A stretch of DNA of 61,220 bases from positions 1-61,220 of the forward strand of contig JAFLBV010000006.1 of NCBI GenBank assembly GCA_017302895.1, given 5' to 3'. The translations under genes and the position numbers were made by a program. Position 1 is the stretch's first letter, and every line of letters starts with the position of its first letter. Origin of the DNA: Ignavibacteria bacterium (lineage in GTDB: Bacteria; Bacteroidota; Ignavibacteria; Ignavibacteriales; Ignavibacteriaceae). Under the pieces are notes generated by a model. The model did not search any database, had not been told where the DNA came from, and saw only the letters and a list, made by a program, of their open reading frames with translations. This document shows positions 26,362 through 35,044 of this stretch, in pieces.

Positions 26362-28347
26362 TCATATGTTTAAGTACTGTTTTTTCGGGAGTCGAATATG
26401 AAATTCGGTTCCTTTCCCCTCTTCACTCGTAAAGTTGATATCACCTTTGTGCATTTTCATGATACCATAGGCGATCGCCAACCCGAGTCCGGTCCCTTTA
26501 CCGGCTTCCTTAGTAGTGAAAAAAGGAGTAAACAGTTTGCTGTGATTCTCTTTTTTTATTCCTTCTCCGGTGTCAGCAACAAACAGTTTGATGCTCTCAC
26601 CCAAATCCTCAAATCTGATATTGATCTTTTTTACAGGAGCATTTCTTAGTGCGTCAGTTGCATTAATCAGGAGATTGGTTAACACCTGCTCTATCTGATC
26701 CTTGTCTCCCTGTATTACCATTGCAGCCAAAGGAAGCTCCGCTTTAACTTCAATCCCATCCAGCTTCCCGGTCACCGATAATTTTTTAACAAGATTCTTT
26801 ATCTCTGCAAATATATCGAAAGTTGAGACATTTAGCTTGCCTTGCCTTGCAAAATTTAGAAGATTGGCAACAATATTTTTACATCTGTTTGCCTCACCCA
26901 TGATCATTTCGAGGTCCCCGGTAATATCCGCTTCTATTTTATGCTTCTCACAAAGTTTCTTCAACAATCCGGCATAAACCATAATTGTCCCCAGTGGATT
27001 GTTGATCTCATGAGCCACCCCGGCAGCCAGTTGTCCGATTGATGCGAGTTTTTCCGCTGAATGAAGTGCGGCTTCGGTCTCATGCAGGTTGTCATATGCA
27101 TCCCGTATCTCATCAAGGAGGTGTGGCAGACACATCTCTTTTTCGCTGAGTCCTTTGGCAATCGCTATCGCAAAATCCCTGCAGGTATTATACCCGCATG
27201 CACCACAATTTAATTCATCCCTCTTCCGGTTTATTCCAAATGTGGAGAGAATTTCATTAATTTTCTCTTCATCAGGTTCGGGTCTTCTCTGACTTGTTTT
27301 GACAAAATTCCTGCCGAAGTCGATATCCCTGCTGTTGAAAATATTGCTTTTCCACACCTTTTTATCCACCTGCTTCATATCTTTCTTTATGAACTCGATT
27401 ACCTTCTCCCGCTTGGAATAGTAGTTCAAATCACTGTCGATTGCAGGTCCCGAAATGCAGCCTTCGCAGAAAAGGATGTCAACGAACCTTGCATTGATAT
27501 TCTTCGCTGCAATCTCGTCAATAATTTCGATCACTTTTTTTCTCCCCTCCACTACCACGATCTCATCATCAAGTACATCCCCGGGAAGGTCTGTCGATTT
27601 CAAAAGCCCTCCTGCAAGAGGAAATGCCTTTCCCAGCGCCGCTCTCGGCGGATCGAATGGTATTGTTTCCAAATCGGAGAAAACTATATTTTCCCTCAAA
27701 AACATCTGCTTCAGCTCACTAAAGGTCAGTACGGTATCGATAACATTTTCCACCGGGTCGTCTGTGAATTCATCTTTTTTCGCGACACACGGCCCGATAA
27801 AAACAATTTTTGTATTCTCCCCTTTCTCCTTTTTAAGATACCTGCCGAGTGCTATCATGGGCGACACTATTCCCGCAAGGTTTTGAACCAGCTCAGGATA
27901 GTATTTTTGAATGTAGTTGAAGACAGCGGGACAGGCTGTACTAATCACCGGCTTTACTTCCGCATTCATTACTGCATCAATATAGTCGCTTCCTACCAGA
28001 TCGGCACCAAATGCTGTCTCAACGACTGTGTCAAATCCAAGTCGCTTCAGAGCTGCGGGTATTTTTTCGTAATCATTGGGGAAGGATGCCGCGAAGGATG
28101 GGGCTACAATGGCAATGCGTTCAGACTGAATATCTGATAGCACTTCACTGTATGTTTCTTCGATGTTGCTGATGATGCATTTGGCGTGCTGAGAGCATAC
28201 CACCACACAGTTGCCACAGGTAATGCAACGATCCTGTATTATAAGAGCCTGTCCGTTCACTACCCTGATCGCTTTCGCCGGACACTCTCTAATACACGAG
28301 TAACACCTTTTACATCTGTCAGGTACGGTAAATATTACACCGGACAT
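26362..28347 (-). CDS. [FeFe]-hydrogenase-like sensor histidine kinase
   Basis: A soluble sensor kinase of about 661 residues. Two N-terminal [4Fe-4S] ferredoxin motifs (C12-C22, C41-C51) precede an H-cluster-type domain (about 75-330). There L1 reads STACPAV (136-142), L2 IGPCVAKKDE (184-193) and L3 FCEGCISGP (293-301). A further Cys cluster (C381, C384, C389, C406) precedes HisKA (H446) and HATPase (GKGTGLGLAIAYG). The L1 Ala replaces the proton-transfer Cys of catalytic enzymes, as reported for sensory HydS-type proteins. Start chosen at MSGVIFTVP, with GGAAG upstream and a candidate promoter before it; an ATG at 28380 is possible. Confidence 0.88.
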   Translation of the reverse strand: MSGVIFTVPDRCKRCYSCIRECPAKAIRVVNGQALIIQDRCITCGNCVVVCSQHAKCIISNIEETYSEVLSDIQSERIAIVAPSFAASFPNDYEKIPAALKRLGFDTVVETAFGADLVGSDYIDAVMNAEVKPVISTACPAVFNYIQKYYPELVQNLAGIVSPMIALGRYLKKEKGENTKIVFIGPCVAKKDEFTDDPVENVIDTVLTFSELKQMFLRENIVFSDLETIPFDPPRAALGKAFPLAGGLLKSTDLPGDVLDDEIVVVEGRKKVIEIIDEIAAKNINARFVDILFCEGCISGPAIDSDLNYYSKREKVIEFIKKDMKQVDKKVWKSNIFNSRDIDFGRNFVKTSQRRPEPDEEKINEILSTFGINRKRDELNCGACGYNTCRDFAIAIAKGLSEKEMCLPHLLDEIRDAYDNLHETEAALHSAEKLASIGQLAAGVAHEINNPLGTIMVYAGLLKKLCEKHKIEADITGDLEMIMGEANRCKNIVANLLNFARQGKLNVSTFDIFAEIKNLVKKLSVTGKLDGIEVKAELPLAAMVIQGDKDQIEQVLTNLLINATDALRNAPVKKINIRFEDLGESIKLFVADTGEGIKKENHSKLFTPFFTTKEAGKGTGLGLAIAYGIMKMHKGDINFTSEEGKGTEFHIRLPKKQYLNI

Positions 28348-28381
28348 TCTTAAACTTCCGCAATAATCTCTTTTAAGCATG

Positions 28382-28419
28382 CATATTTGATGCCAAACTT
28401 AATGAGTCAATTTTGATGC
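28382..28419 (-). promoter_or_regulatory. Candidate promoter and TTTGATGC direct repeats before hydrogenase operon
   Basis: On the minus strand TTGACT (28405-28410) is followed after 17 bases by AATATG (28382-28387), a poor -10. Two copies of the octamer GCATCAAA (plus-strand TTTGATGC at 28386-28393 and 28412-28419) are spaced 26 bp apart and straddle this -35 element. This is a plausible operator layout. The -10 is weak, so confidence is low. Confidence 0.35.
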
Positions 28420-28583
28420 TTAAAGCAAGAATCTGTTAATGAGCGAAAATTCAATTTCTCACAAACGATAAAATTTTGTCTTAATTTTTGGAAACGGGAT
28501 GAAAAACGATTTACAATATTGAATCGATTTCGTGAAATAGCAGGGATTTCGTTGGGCCGGGAGAAGGTTTACTACTTGATAAT

Positions 28584-30305
28584 TTAAATCACCTCCAATG
28601 CCACGGAACAACTGCTTCCTGTGAAAATTATCACCCAAAATTTGAGATTGGTGATTTCTTTTATCTCAGGCAGTTGCTTGTATCTTTCCACCTGTTTTAT
28701 AGCGGCAGTTTTCACATCTTCAAGGGTTGAAGCATCTCCTTTTTTAATGTACTTTATCTCAAAAAGGTGCTGGAATGCAGGGCTGTAGATTTGTGAATTC
28801 AAAAACAAAAGGTCGGGGTAGTTAAGGTTTACTTCCTGTTCACTCTTAATTTTGAATGATTTTGTGAGCGAAATATATACGATAAAAAGCAGTTTTACAT
28901 ATTTCTCATCAAAATTCATAAAATCGCGATTGGAGAGATTTTGTAAAATGGACTCAACTATCCTGATCACCGGCTGAACATCATTTGAGTTTCCCATCGC
29001 TCTTGCAGCATTTTTCAGGTCTTCAATATCGGGTTCTATCTGATTTTTTTCACTCATTTCATTCGCGAAAAAATCCCAAAACACTTCCTTAATTACATAA
29101 TTTGGAATCTCAAACAACAGATCGAAATCCCTCCCGCCCTTAATTGTCAATAAACCGTTATAATAGAGCAAAGTGATAAAATCCTGAACGGTAAATTTGC
29201 GCTCAAATGTGAAAATTTGAGTTAGATTGGAAGGGTAATAACCTGTCTTCAAAATAGTATCAATCACCTCGACATTTGCTTCGTAGTTCTCGAGAGCCAC
29301 AATCTTTTTGATCTTCGAGAAATCTGTCACAATATTACTGTCCACCATTTCGCGGGGATATTTCAGCGTAACCTGATTTATCTCCGAGAAAAATCTTAGT
29401 AACATCGCCGGATTATAAAGTCTTGTATTTGCTTCAGGGGAGAACAAACTGCCATTATACCAGGCGGCAACATCTTCAAGAATCTTTTCTGCAGCCTCCT
29501 TTTGAATACCAGGCAGAAGGTCATAAATCATCTTTTCAACTTCCGCTGTGGTAAATCCCGCCATTTCGTTGAACGACTCATGAGTGGAAATATTTGTGCC
29601 AATATTAAAGCCACTTGTCATCGAATCGAGTGTCACGGGTGTTACCCCTGTTGCAAAAAATCTTTCGATTATGCCCTTCCCTGTAAAATACTTTATTGTC
29701 TCGTAAAATTTTCTAACAAATCCGTTTTTTGAGACAATGTCTGAAAATGTATCGAAATGGAATGAGAGTATTTCGTTTGTAAAATGATCATACTCATCAA
29801 TTAAGACCATGATTTTATTTTCAAGTCTTTCACTAATTTCTGAAAGATAATCCCCAAGCGTGTCAGATGGATATGTATTTTCCATAACCTCAGCATACTT
29901 CATTTCATCAAGCAGTTCATACTTACTATTGAACATACTCAAAGCATTTTGAATCTTTTTATTAAATCCATCCATAATATCATCAAGGTTGGATGTATTT
30001 ATTCCTGTGAAATCGAATCTTAATACATAATAATTGTTTTTATTCGGAGTGGTGTGCTCTTTTTGTCCGATATATAAATTTAAGAAGAGTGAATCAAATT
30101 CATCTTTGAATTGAAGGCCGTAATAATATTCGAGCATCGAAATCGTGAGAGACTTACCAAAACGACGAGGGCGGAGAAAAAACAGGTAGTTACTGCATTC
30201 TTCGAGCTTCTTAATAAACTGAGTTCTGTCCACATAATAGCAGTCGGATTGAATCAGGGTTCTAAAATCAGCTATTCCGTAAGGGATTTTTTTTCGCTTG
30301 TTCAT
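28584..30305 (-). CDS. AAA-ATPase-like / PD-(D/E)XK nuclease-like protein
   Basis: A 573-residue member of the widespread two-domain family with an N-terminal AAA-ATPase-like domain and a C-terminal PD-(D/E)XK nuclease-like domain. The start IPYGIADFRTLIQSDCYYVD and the P-loop region FLRPRRFGKSLTISML (about 40-55) are diagnostic, as is VLIDEYDHFTN (Walker B). The C-terminal YPDLLFLNS with FEIKYIKKG supplies the Asp and ExK of the nuclease fold. The family is often multicopy and proposed to be mobile or defence-related, but its role is not established. It is a single-gene unit between the hydrogenase and copper loci. Confidence 0.88.
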   Translation of the reverse strand: MNKRKKIPYGIADFRTLIQSDCYYVDRTQFIKKLEECSNYLFFLRPRRFGKSLTISMLEYYYGLQFKDEFDSLFLNLYIGQKEHTTPNKNNYYVLRFDFTGINTSNLDDIMDGFNKKIQNALSMFNSKYELLDEMKYAEVMENTYPSDTLGDYLSEISERLENKIMVLIDEYDHFTNEILSFHFDTFSDIVSKNGFVRKFYETIKYFTGKGIIERFFATGVTPVTLDSMTSGFNIGTNISTHESFNEMAGFTTAEVEKMIYDLLPGIQKEAAEKILEDVAAWYNGSLFSPEANTRLYNPAMLLRFFSEINQVTLKYPREMVDSNIVTDFSKIKKIVALENYEANVEVIDTILKTGYYPSNLTQIFTFERKFTVQDFITLLYYNGLLTIKGGRDFDLLFEIPNYVIKEVFWDFFANEMSEKNQIEPDIEDLKNAARAMGNSNDVQPVIRIVESILQNLSNRDFMNFDEKYVKLLFIVYISLTKSFKIKSEQEVNLNYPDLLFLNSQIYSPAFQHLFEIKYIKKGDASTLEDVKTAAIKQVERYKQLPEIKEITNLKFWVIIFTGSSCSVALEVI

Positions 30306-30447
30306 TTTGGTACCAAAACTTCTAAAATCTTTTATCTAAATATAAGAAACCAATTTTATCATTTCTTTCTTTGTTTTAATCAATATTATTCAGATATTTT
30401 AGTTTAACTTTCCGTATTTGACAATCACAATTTAACTTGATCTGCAA

Positions 30448-31008
30448 ATGAACACTTACACAATCAAAAATATGGTCTGCCGACGATGTATCACTGCTGT
30501 CGAGTCAATTTTTAACGAAACTGGCGTCACCCCCATATTGGTAAGACTTGGGGAAGTGGTGACAGAAAAGCCTCTGAATGACGACCAAATCACCCAATTG
30601 CGCGAAAAACTTTCCGAAGCAGGTTTCGAATTGCTCGATGACCTTAGGAAACAGCAGATTGAAAAAATAAAAACTCTGATTATAAACCATGTCCACCACA
30701 AAGAAGAGGAAAAATTCAATTTTACCGATGTGTTGTCAAAGGAATTGCACCGGGAATACTCGAGTCTGAGTAAACTGTTCTCGGAAACCGAGGGTATCAC
30801 AATAGAGCAATTTGTGATCCTGCAAAAGATTGAAAAGGTTAAGGAACTCCTCGTTTATGATGAATATAGCCTTGGTGAGATTGCCGACAAACTGGGATAC
30901 AGCAGTGTCGCCCATCTTTCGGGACAATTCAAAAAAATTACAGGATTCACTCCCACACAGTTCAAGGTTCAGGGCCTTGGCTCAAGAAAACACCTGGATC
31001 ATCTTTAA
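30448..31008 (+). CDS. HMA-AraC fusion regulator, probably copper-responsive
   Basis: A 186-residue protein. Its N-terminus (about 1-70) has the fold pattern of a heavy-metal-associated domain, with the metal motif MVCRRC (C11, C14). The C-terminal half is an AraC-type helix-turn-helix: YSLGEIADKLGYSSVAHLSGQFKKITGFTPTQFK. Unlike the ATPase's MTCASC motif, Arg residues separate the cysteines. It precedes a copper-ATPase gene by 93 bases in the same direction. Metal-dependent control of that gene is inferred from the domains and the neighbourhood. Only one helix-turn-helix of the usual AraC pair is obvious. Confidence 0.82.
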   Translation: MNTYTIKNMVCRRCITAVESIFNETGVTPILVRLGEVVTEKPLNDDQITQLREKLSEAGFELLDDLRKQQIEKIKTLIINHVHHKEEEKFNFTDVLSKELHREYSSLSKLFSETEGITIEQFVILQKIEKVKELLVYDEYSLGEIADKLGYSSVAHLSGQFKKITGFTPTQFKVQGLGSRKHLDHL

Positions 31009-31101
31009 ATCCATTTATATATAAATCATTTCCCTCAAAATGTAATGAATCGCCAAGACTCCAATCGTAATTTTGCTTTGTAATTAAAAGGAATTAAAAC
31101 A

Positions 31102-33294
31102 ATGACAAAGCAAACTTATCCGGTCCTAAACATGACATGCGCCTCATGTGCAGCCAGAGTGCAAAAGACAATTGAAAAACAACCCGGGGTCGTCTCCGCG
31201 ATGGTAAATTATGCAAACTCAACACTTGTCGCAGAATTTGATCCCAAAATAGTTTCCCCGGGACAACTGAAAACTGCCGTCCAAAAATATGGGTATGACC
31301 TTGTACTGGACAGCGACAATTCAGATATAGATGACATCAATAAAAAGAAATCGGATGAATTAAAGTACACGACGATTGGTGCAGTAATTTTATCCCTCCC
31401 CGTTGTGATAATCGGGATGTTTTTCATGCACATGCCTTATGCAAACTACATTTCGTGGGCACTTTCAACTCCTGTTGTCGTGTGGTTCGGGAGAAGATTT
31501 TTCACGGGTGCATGGAAACAGTTGCAAAACAAAACCGCAAACATGGATACCCTGGTCGCGCTAAGCACCGGCGTCGCATATGTCTTTTCGGTATTCAATA
31601 CACTCTTTCCGGAGTATTTGAGTGAGAAGGGAGTTCACCCTCATGTCTATTATGAAGCGGCATCGGTTGTAATAGCCTTTATCCTGCTCGGTAAAATGCT
31701 CGAGGACCGGGCGAAAGGAAGTACTTCTTCTGCCCTTAAAAAACTGATAGGACTTCAACCAAACTCAGTGACTGTGATGTTCGATGGAATAAGCAAAGTG
31801 GTTCCGATATCAAATGTTATGGTTGGCGATACAATTGTTGTAAAACCGGGTGAAAAAGTGGCAGTAGATGGTACCGTTACTTCGGGAGAATCTTTCGTCG
31901 ATGAAAGCATGATCAGTGGTGAGCCCATCCCCGTTGAAAAGTCTGAAGGTTCGAAAGTTTTTGCGGGTACCATAAACCAAAAAGGAAGCTTTTTATTCAA
32001 AGCTGAAAAAGTTGGCAGCGATACACTTCTTGCCCATATCATCAAGATGGTTCAGGATGCACAAGGCAGCCGGGCACCCGTACAGCAACTTGTGGATAAA
32101 ATCGCAGCCCTTTTCGTTCCTGTCGTTATCGTAATCGCGATTTTAAGCCTCCTCGTCTGGGTAATTATTGGTGGAGAGTCGGAGATTACACACGGCTTGA
32201 TAGCGATGGTTACCGTGCTTGTGATTGCGTGCCCGTGTGCCCTCGGTCTGGCAACTCCAACCGCCATTATGGTTGGAATTGGCAAGGGTGCCGAGAACGG
32301 AATATTGATTAAAGATGCGGAAAGTCTCGAAATCGCCAAAAAAGTGGATGCAATAGTTTTTGACAAAACGGGTACAATCACCGAGGGAAAACCAACAGTT
32401 CACTCCATATTTTTTCCGGATGAAACGAAACAATCAAAAGCCATACTGGCATCGATCGAAAGCAGATCAGAGCACCCGCTGGCTGATGCAGTTGTTAACT
32501 ATATCGGAAACACTTCCCCGATTGAAGTGAAAAATTTCAAAAGCATGACGGGACTTGGTGTGCAGGCTGAAGTGGAAAATGAGGTTTATTATGTCGGCAA
32601 CAAGAGGTTGATCGAAAATGAAAAGATCAGAATCTCTGAAGAAATGGTCTCAACGCATGAAAAATGGATGCTGGAAGGCATGACGGTCATCTTCTTTGCG
32701 AACAGAAGCGAAGTCCTTGGAATTGTAGCCATCACAGACAAAATCAAATCTGAATCTGCCGCTGCTATCAAAGCACTCAAAGAGTCGGGAATTGAAGTTT
32801 ACATGCTGACAGGTGACAACCGTGCCACTGCTGCAGAAGTTGCGAAAAAAGCAGGAATTGATCACTTTGAAGCAGAAGTGCTGCCCTCTGACAAGATTGA
32901 TTTTATTAAATCACTTCAGCGAGAAGGCAAAACAGTCGGTATGGCCGGTGACGGAATCAACGACAGTGGCGCTCTCGCTCAAGCAGATTTAAGCATCGCT
33001 ATGGGTACTGGAAGCGACATTGCCATGGATGTTGCGAAAATGACAATTGTATCCTCTGATCTGTCAAAAATATTGAAGGCGATTAAGCTCTCGAATGCTA
33101 CAGTAAATACTATCCGTCAAAATCTATTTTGGGCATTTATCTATAATGTTATCGGAATTCCGATAGCAGCAGGGTTGCTTTACCCTATCAACGGTTTTCT
33201 CCTCGATCCAATGATCGCAGGGGCAGCCATGGCATTGAGCAGTGTGAGCGTTGTCAGTAACAGTCTAAGACTAAAACTCAAATCTATTTCTTAG
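31102..33294 (+). CDS. copA: Copper-exporting P1B-type ATPase CopA
   Basis: Inner-membrane ATPase exporting Cu(I). One N-terminal HMA domain with MTCASC (C13, C16) is followed by eight predicted membrane segments. IACPCALGLATP supplies the CPC metal site, DKTGT the phosphorylated Asp, SEHPLADAV the family's HP motif, and GDGINDSGALAQADLSIAMG the hinge. TM8 ends in AALSSVSVVSNSLRLK with the MxxSS-like signature of Cu(I) pumps. Length 730 is typical for a single-HMA enzyme. Its 3' end overlaps the convergent kinase gene by 11 bases. An AAAGGA precedes the ATG. Confidence 0.96.
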   Translation: MTKQTYPVLNMTCASCAARVQKTIEKQPGVVSAMVNYANSTLVAEFDPKIVSPGQLKTAVQKYGYDLVLDSDNSDIDDINKKKSDELKYTTIGAVILSLPVVIIGMFFMHMPYANYISWALSTPVVVWFGRRFFTGAWKQLQNKTANMDTLVALSTGVAYVFSVFNTLFPEYLSEKGVHPHVYYEAASVVIAFILLGKMLEDRAKGSTSSALKKLIGLQPNSVTVMFDGISKVVPISNVMVGDTIVVKPGEKVAVDGTVTSGESFVDESMISGEPIPVEKSEGSKVFAGTINQKGSFLFKAEKVGSDTLLAHIIKMVQDAQGSRAPVQQLVDKIAALFVPVVIVIAILSLLVWVIIGGESEITHGLIAMVTVLVIACPCALGLATPTAIMVGIGKGAENGILIKDAESLEIAKKVDAIVFDKTGTITEGKPTVHSIFFPDETKQSKAILASIESRSEHPLADAVVNYIGNTSPIEVKNFKSMTGLGVQAEVENEVYYVGNKRLIENEKIRISEEMVSTHEKWMLEGMTVIFFANRSEVLGIVAITDKIKSESAAAIKALKESGIEVYMLTGDNRATAAEVAKKAGIDHFEAEVLPSDKIDFIKSLQREGKTVGMAGDGINDSGALAQADLSIAMGTGSDIAMDVAKMTIVSSDLSKILKAIKLSNATVNTIRQNLFWAFIYNVIGIPIAAGLLYPINGFLLDPMIAGAAMALSSVSVVSNSLRLKLKSIS

Positions 33295-34678
33295 CTGACC
33301 ATACCTCGCGAAGGATCATCGAGAGGGGCTGTAGTACCGACTTTTTTGAGTTTCGAAAGAGTTGTGTACTCATCCCCCTTCCTTGAATCAAAATGCTTCT
33401 TTTGCCGGAGTTGTAAAAAACTCCAAAGATGTTCGTGTATTTTATTCCAACACTCTTTATTGTTTTAGAGTCTTGAAATTTAATTTCATCCCGGGTGAGT
33501 GTGACATACATCTGTTGAAATTTTAGAGAAAAATATCCCCATAAACATGACCCAAACAACCCCGCGATAAATAATACACCAATTATACTGTTCGATTTTT
33601 CACTCCTCGATGAAGATGAGCAAGCTCCGATCGACCCAAACAGCAGGAGACCAAAGAAGCAAATCAGGAAAATAAATAATATCCTAATCCATTGATAACC
33701 ATCTGCTCCATTTCTGATATCGATGGTGCCATCATCTTTCTTAAAAACTATAAAGTTTTTTTTGGTTCTCTGTATCATTGTTAAATCACGATATGCTTTT
33801 TCGAGAGCATCGTCCTGAATTCCGGTTTGAACGGGTATCGCCGAAACCCCTTTTTTTCCTTCAAGAACAGCTTCAAAATCAGCTACTGAAGCAATCCTTT
33901 TACCATGATCCTTTTCTATTGCCATAAAAATTGCCGACACAATTCTTTCCTCGATGTGTGGATAGAACGAGCGGGGGTCGGGAACCGGTTCATTCAGCAC
34001 TCTCTGCATTACATGATAGGAACTTGTACTCGTGTTTATTTCCAGGGGGAGACGCCCGGAGAGCATTTCGTAGAGGGTCATCCCGAGGCTGTAAATATCA
34101 GATCTTTGGTCCACCCTCTCCCCTTTTATCTGCTCGGGACTTGCATACTGAAGTGTGCCGATAACTGTACCTGACTGAGTAAGTGTCTGCCCTGTTTCAT
34201 CCCTTGCGATACCAAAATCGAGGATTTTTACAGTGCCTGAAGCTGTAATGATGATGTTACTGGGTTTTATGTCCCGGTGAACCACTCCCTGCGAATGGGC
34301 ATAGCCTATGCCGTCAAGCACCTGCTTGAAAATGGGATACGCTCTGTCGAACGGAATTGGACCCGTTTCCCTGCCTATCATTTGTGAAAGGGTTCTACCC
34401 TCGACATACTCCATTACGATAAAAACATTTTGAGAGGTCGGGTCTTTGAGGATGTCGTGGAATTTTACGATGTTGGGATGGTCAAGTTTCGAGTGGGTTT
34501 TTGCTTCTCTGATAAACCTTTCACGGGCATCAGAATTCTGTGAGAGTGAATCGGAAAGCTTCTTTATGGCAAAATACTGACCGAGAGTGAGGTGTCGTGC
34601 TTTGTAAACCACAGCCATACCACCTGCTCCGATGGTGGATTCAATTTCGTATTGCCCAAAAAGAATCGTGTTAACCAT
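33284..34678 (-). CDS. Membrane-anchored Ser/Thr protein kinase
   Basis: PknB-type kinase of 464 residues. GAGGMAVVYKA is the glycine loop, K39 or K40 the ATP-binding Lys, HRDIKPSN the catalytic loop (D136) and DFGIA the Mg loop (D154). The activation segment has TVIGTLQYASPEQIKG. Two membrane segments lie near 334-355 and 370-388, then a beta-rich C-terminal region of about 80 residues follows (VTLTRDEIKFQDSKTIKSV). That region could be a small PH-like or sensor domain. Its location would be cytoplasmic if both segments form a hairpin. No substrate can be named. Confidence 0.9.
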   Translation of the reverse strand: MVNTILFGQYEIESTIGAGGMAVVYKARHLTLGQYFAIKKLSDSLSQNSDARERFIREAKTHSKLDHPNIVKFHDILKDPTSQNVFIVMEYVEGRTLSQMIGRETGPIPFDRAYPIFKQVLDGIGYAHSQGVVHRDIKPSNIIITASGTVKILDFGIARDETGQTLTQSGTVIGTLQYASPEQIKGERVDQRSDIYSLGMTLYEMLSGRLPLEINTSTSSYHVMQRVLNEPVPDPRSFYPHIEERIVSAIFMAIEKDHGKRIASVADFEAVLEGKKGVSAIPVQTGIQDDALEKAYRDLTMIQRTKKNFIVFKKDDGTIDIRNGADGYQWIRILFIFLICFFGLLLFGSIGACSSSSRSEKSNSIIGVLFIAGLFGSCLWGYFSLKFQQMYVTLTRDEIKFQDSKTIKSVGIKYTNIFGVFYNSGKRSILIQGRGMSTQLFRNSKKSVLQPLSMILREVWSAKK

Positions 34679-34767
34679 ATCTTCAATCCGATTTAAATTT
34701 TATTTAATCAGTACATCCGGCAAAACTTCCCTGATACACAACCCAAAAATACCCAAAAACTCACATT

Positions 34768-34816
34768 ACTGCATTATTGGATTACTGAATTATTGCATTA
34801 TCAGATTACTGCATTT
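34768..34816. repeat. Short degenerate repeats of ATTACTGCATT type
   Basis: Several copies of words such as ATTACTGCATTATTG, ATTACTGAATTATTG and AGATTACTGCATT follow each other between the kinase gene and tRNA-Thr. The units are imperfect and the region is AT-rich, so it may be slippage or an eroded repeat. No gene is seen here. Confidence 0.4.
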
Positions 34817-34828
34817 TAAAATACACGG

Positions 34829-34901
34829 AGCCACCTGCCGGATTCGAACCGGCGACCTAATCATTACGAATGATTTGCTCTACCAGCTGAGCTAAGGTGG
34901 C
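34829..34901 (-). tRNA. tRNA-Thr (anticodon CGU)
   Basis: A 73-base cloverleaf. The acceptor arms GCCACCT and AGGTGGC pair over 7 bp, the D arm reads TTAGCTCAGCTGGTAGAGC, and the T arm has GGTTCGAATCC. The anticodon loop TTCGTAA in an AATCA/TGATT stem gives CGT (CGU), decoding ACG Thr. The 3' CCA is not encoded. It stands alone between two minus-strand protein genes. Confidence 0.96.
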
Positions 34902-35044
34902 TTCTTATAACAAGATTGAAAAGAGGACTATCTTACTCTTTTTTTATGTCTGTTTTTTCTCAATCTTTTTTTGCGCTTGTGCGTAGACATTTTATGTCTT
35001 TTGCGTTTTTTTCCACAGGGCATCTAAATCTCCGTTAGATTAGG

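Noticed and set aside
30418..30423. TTGACA upstream of the HMA-AraC gene as a promoter
   Set aside because: A -10 at normal spacing would overlap the start codon and no TATAAT-like sequence is there.
34920..34941. AAAGAG/CTCTTT hairpin near tRNA-Thr as a terminator
   Set aside because: The stem has 6 bp with only two G-C pairs, so it cannot be distinguished from chance in this T-rich gap.
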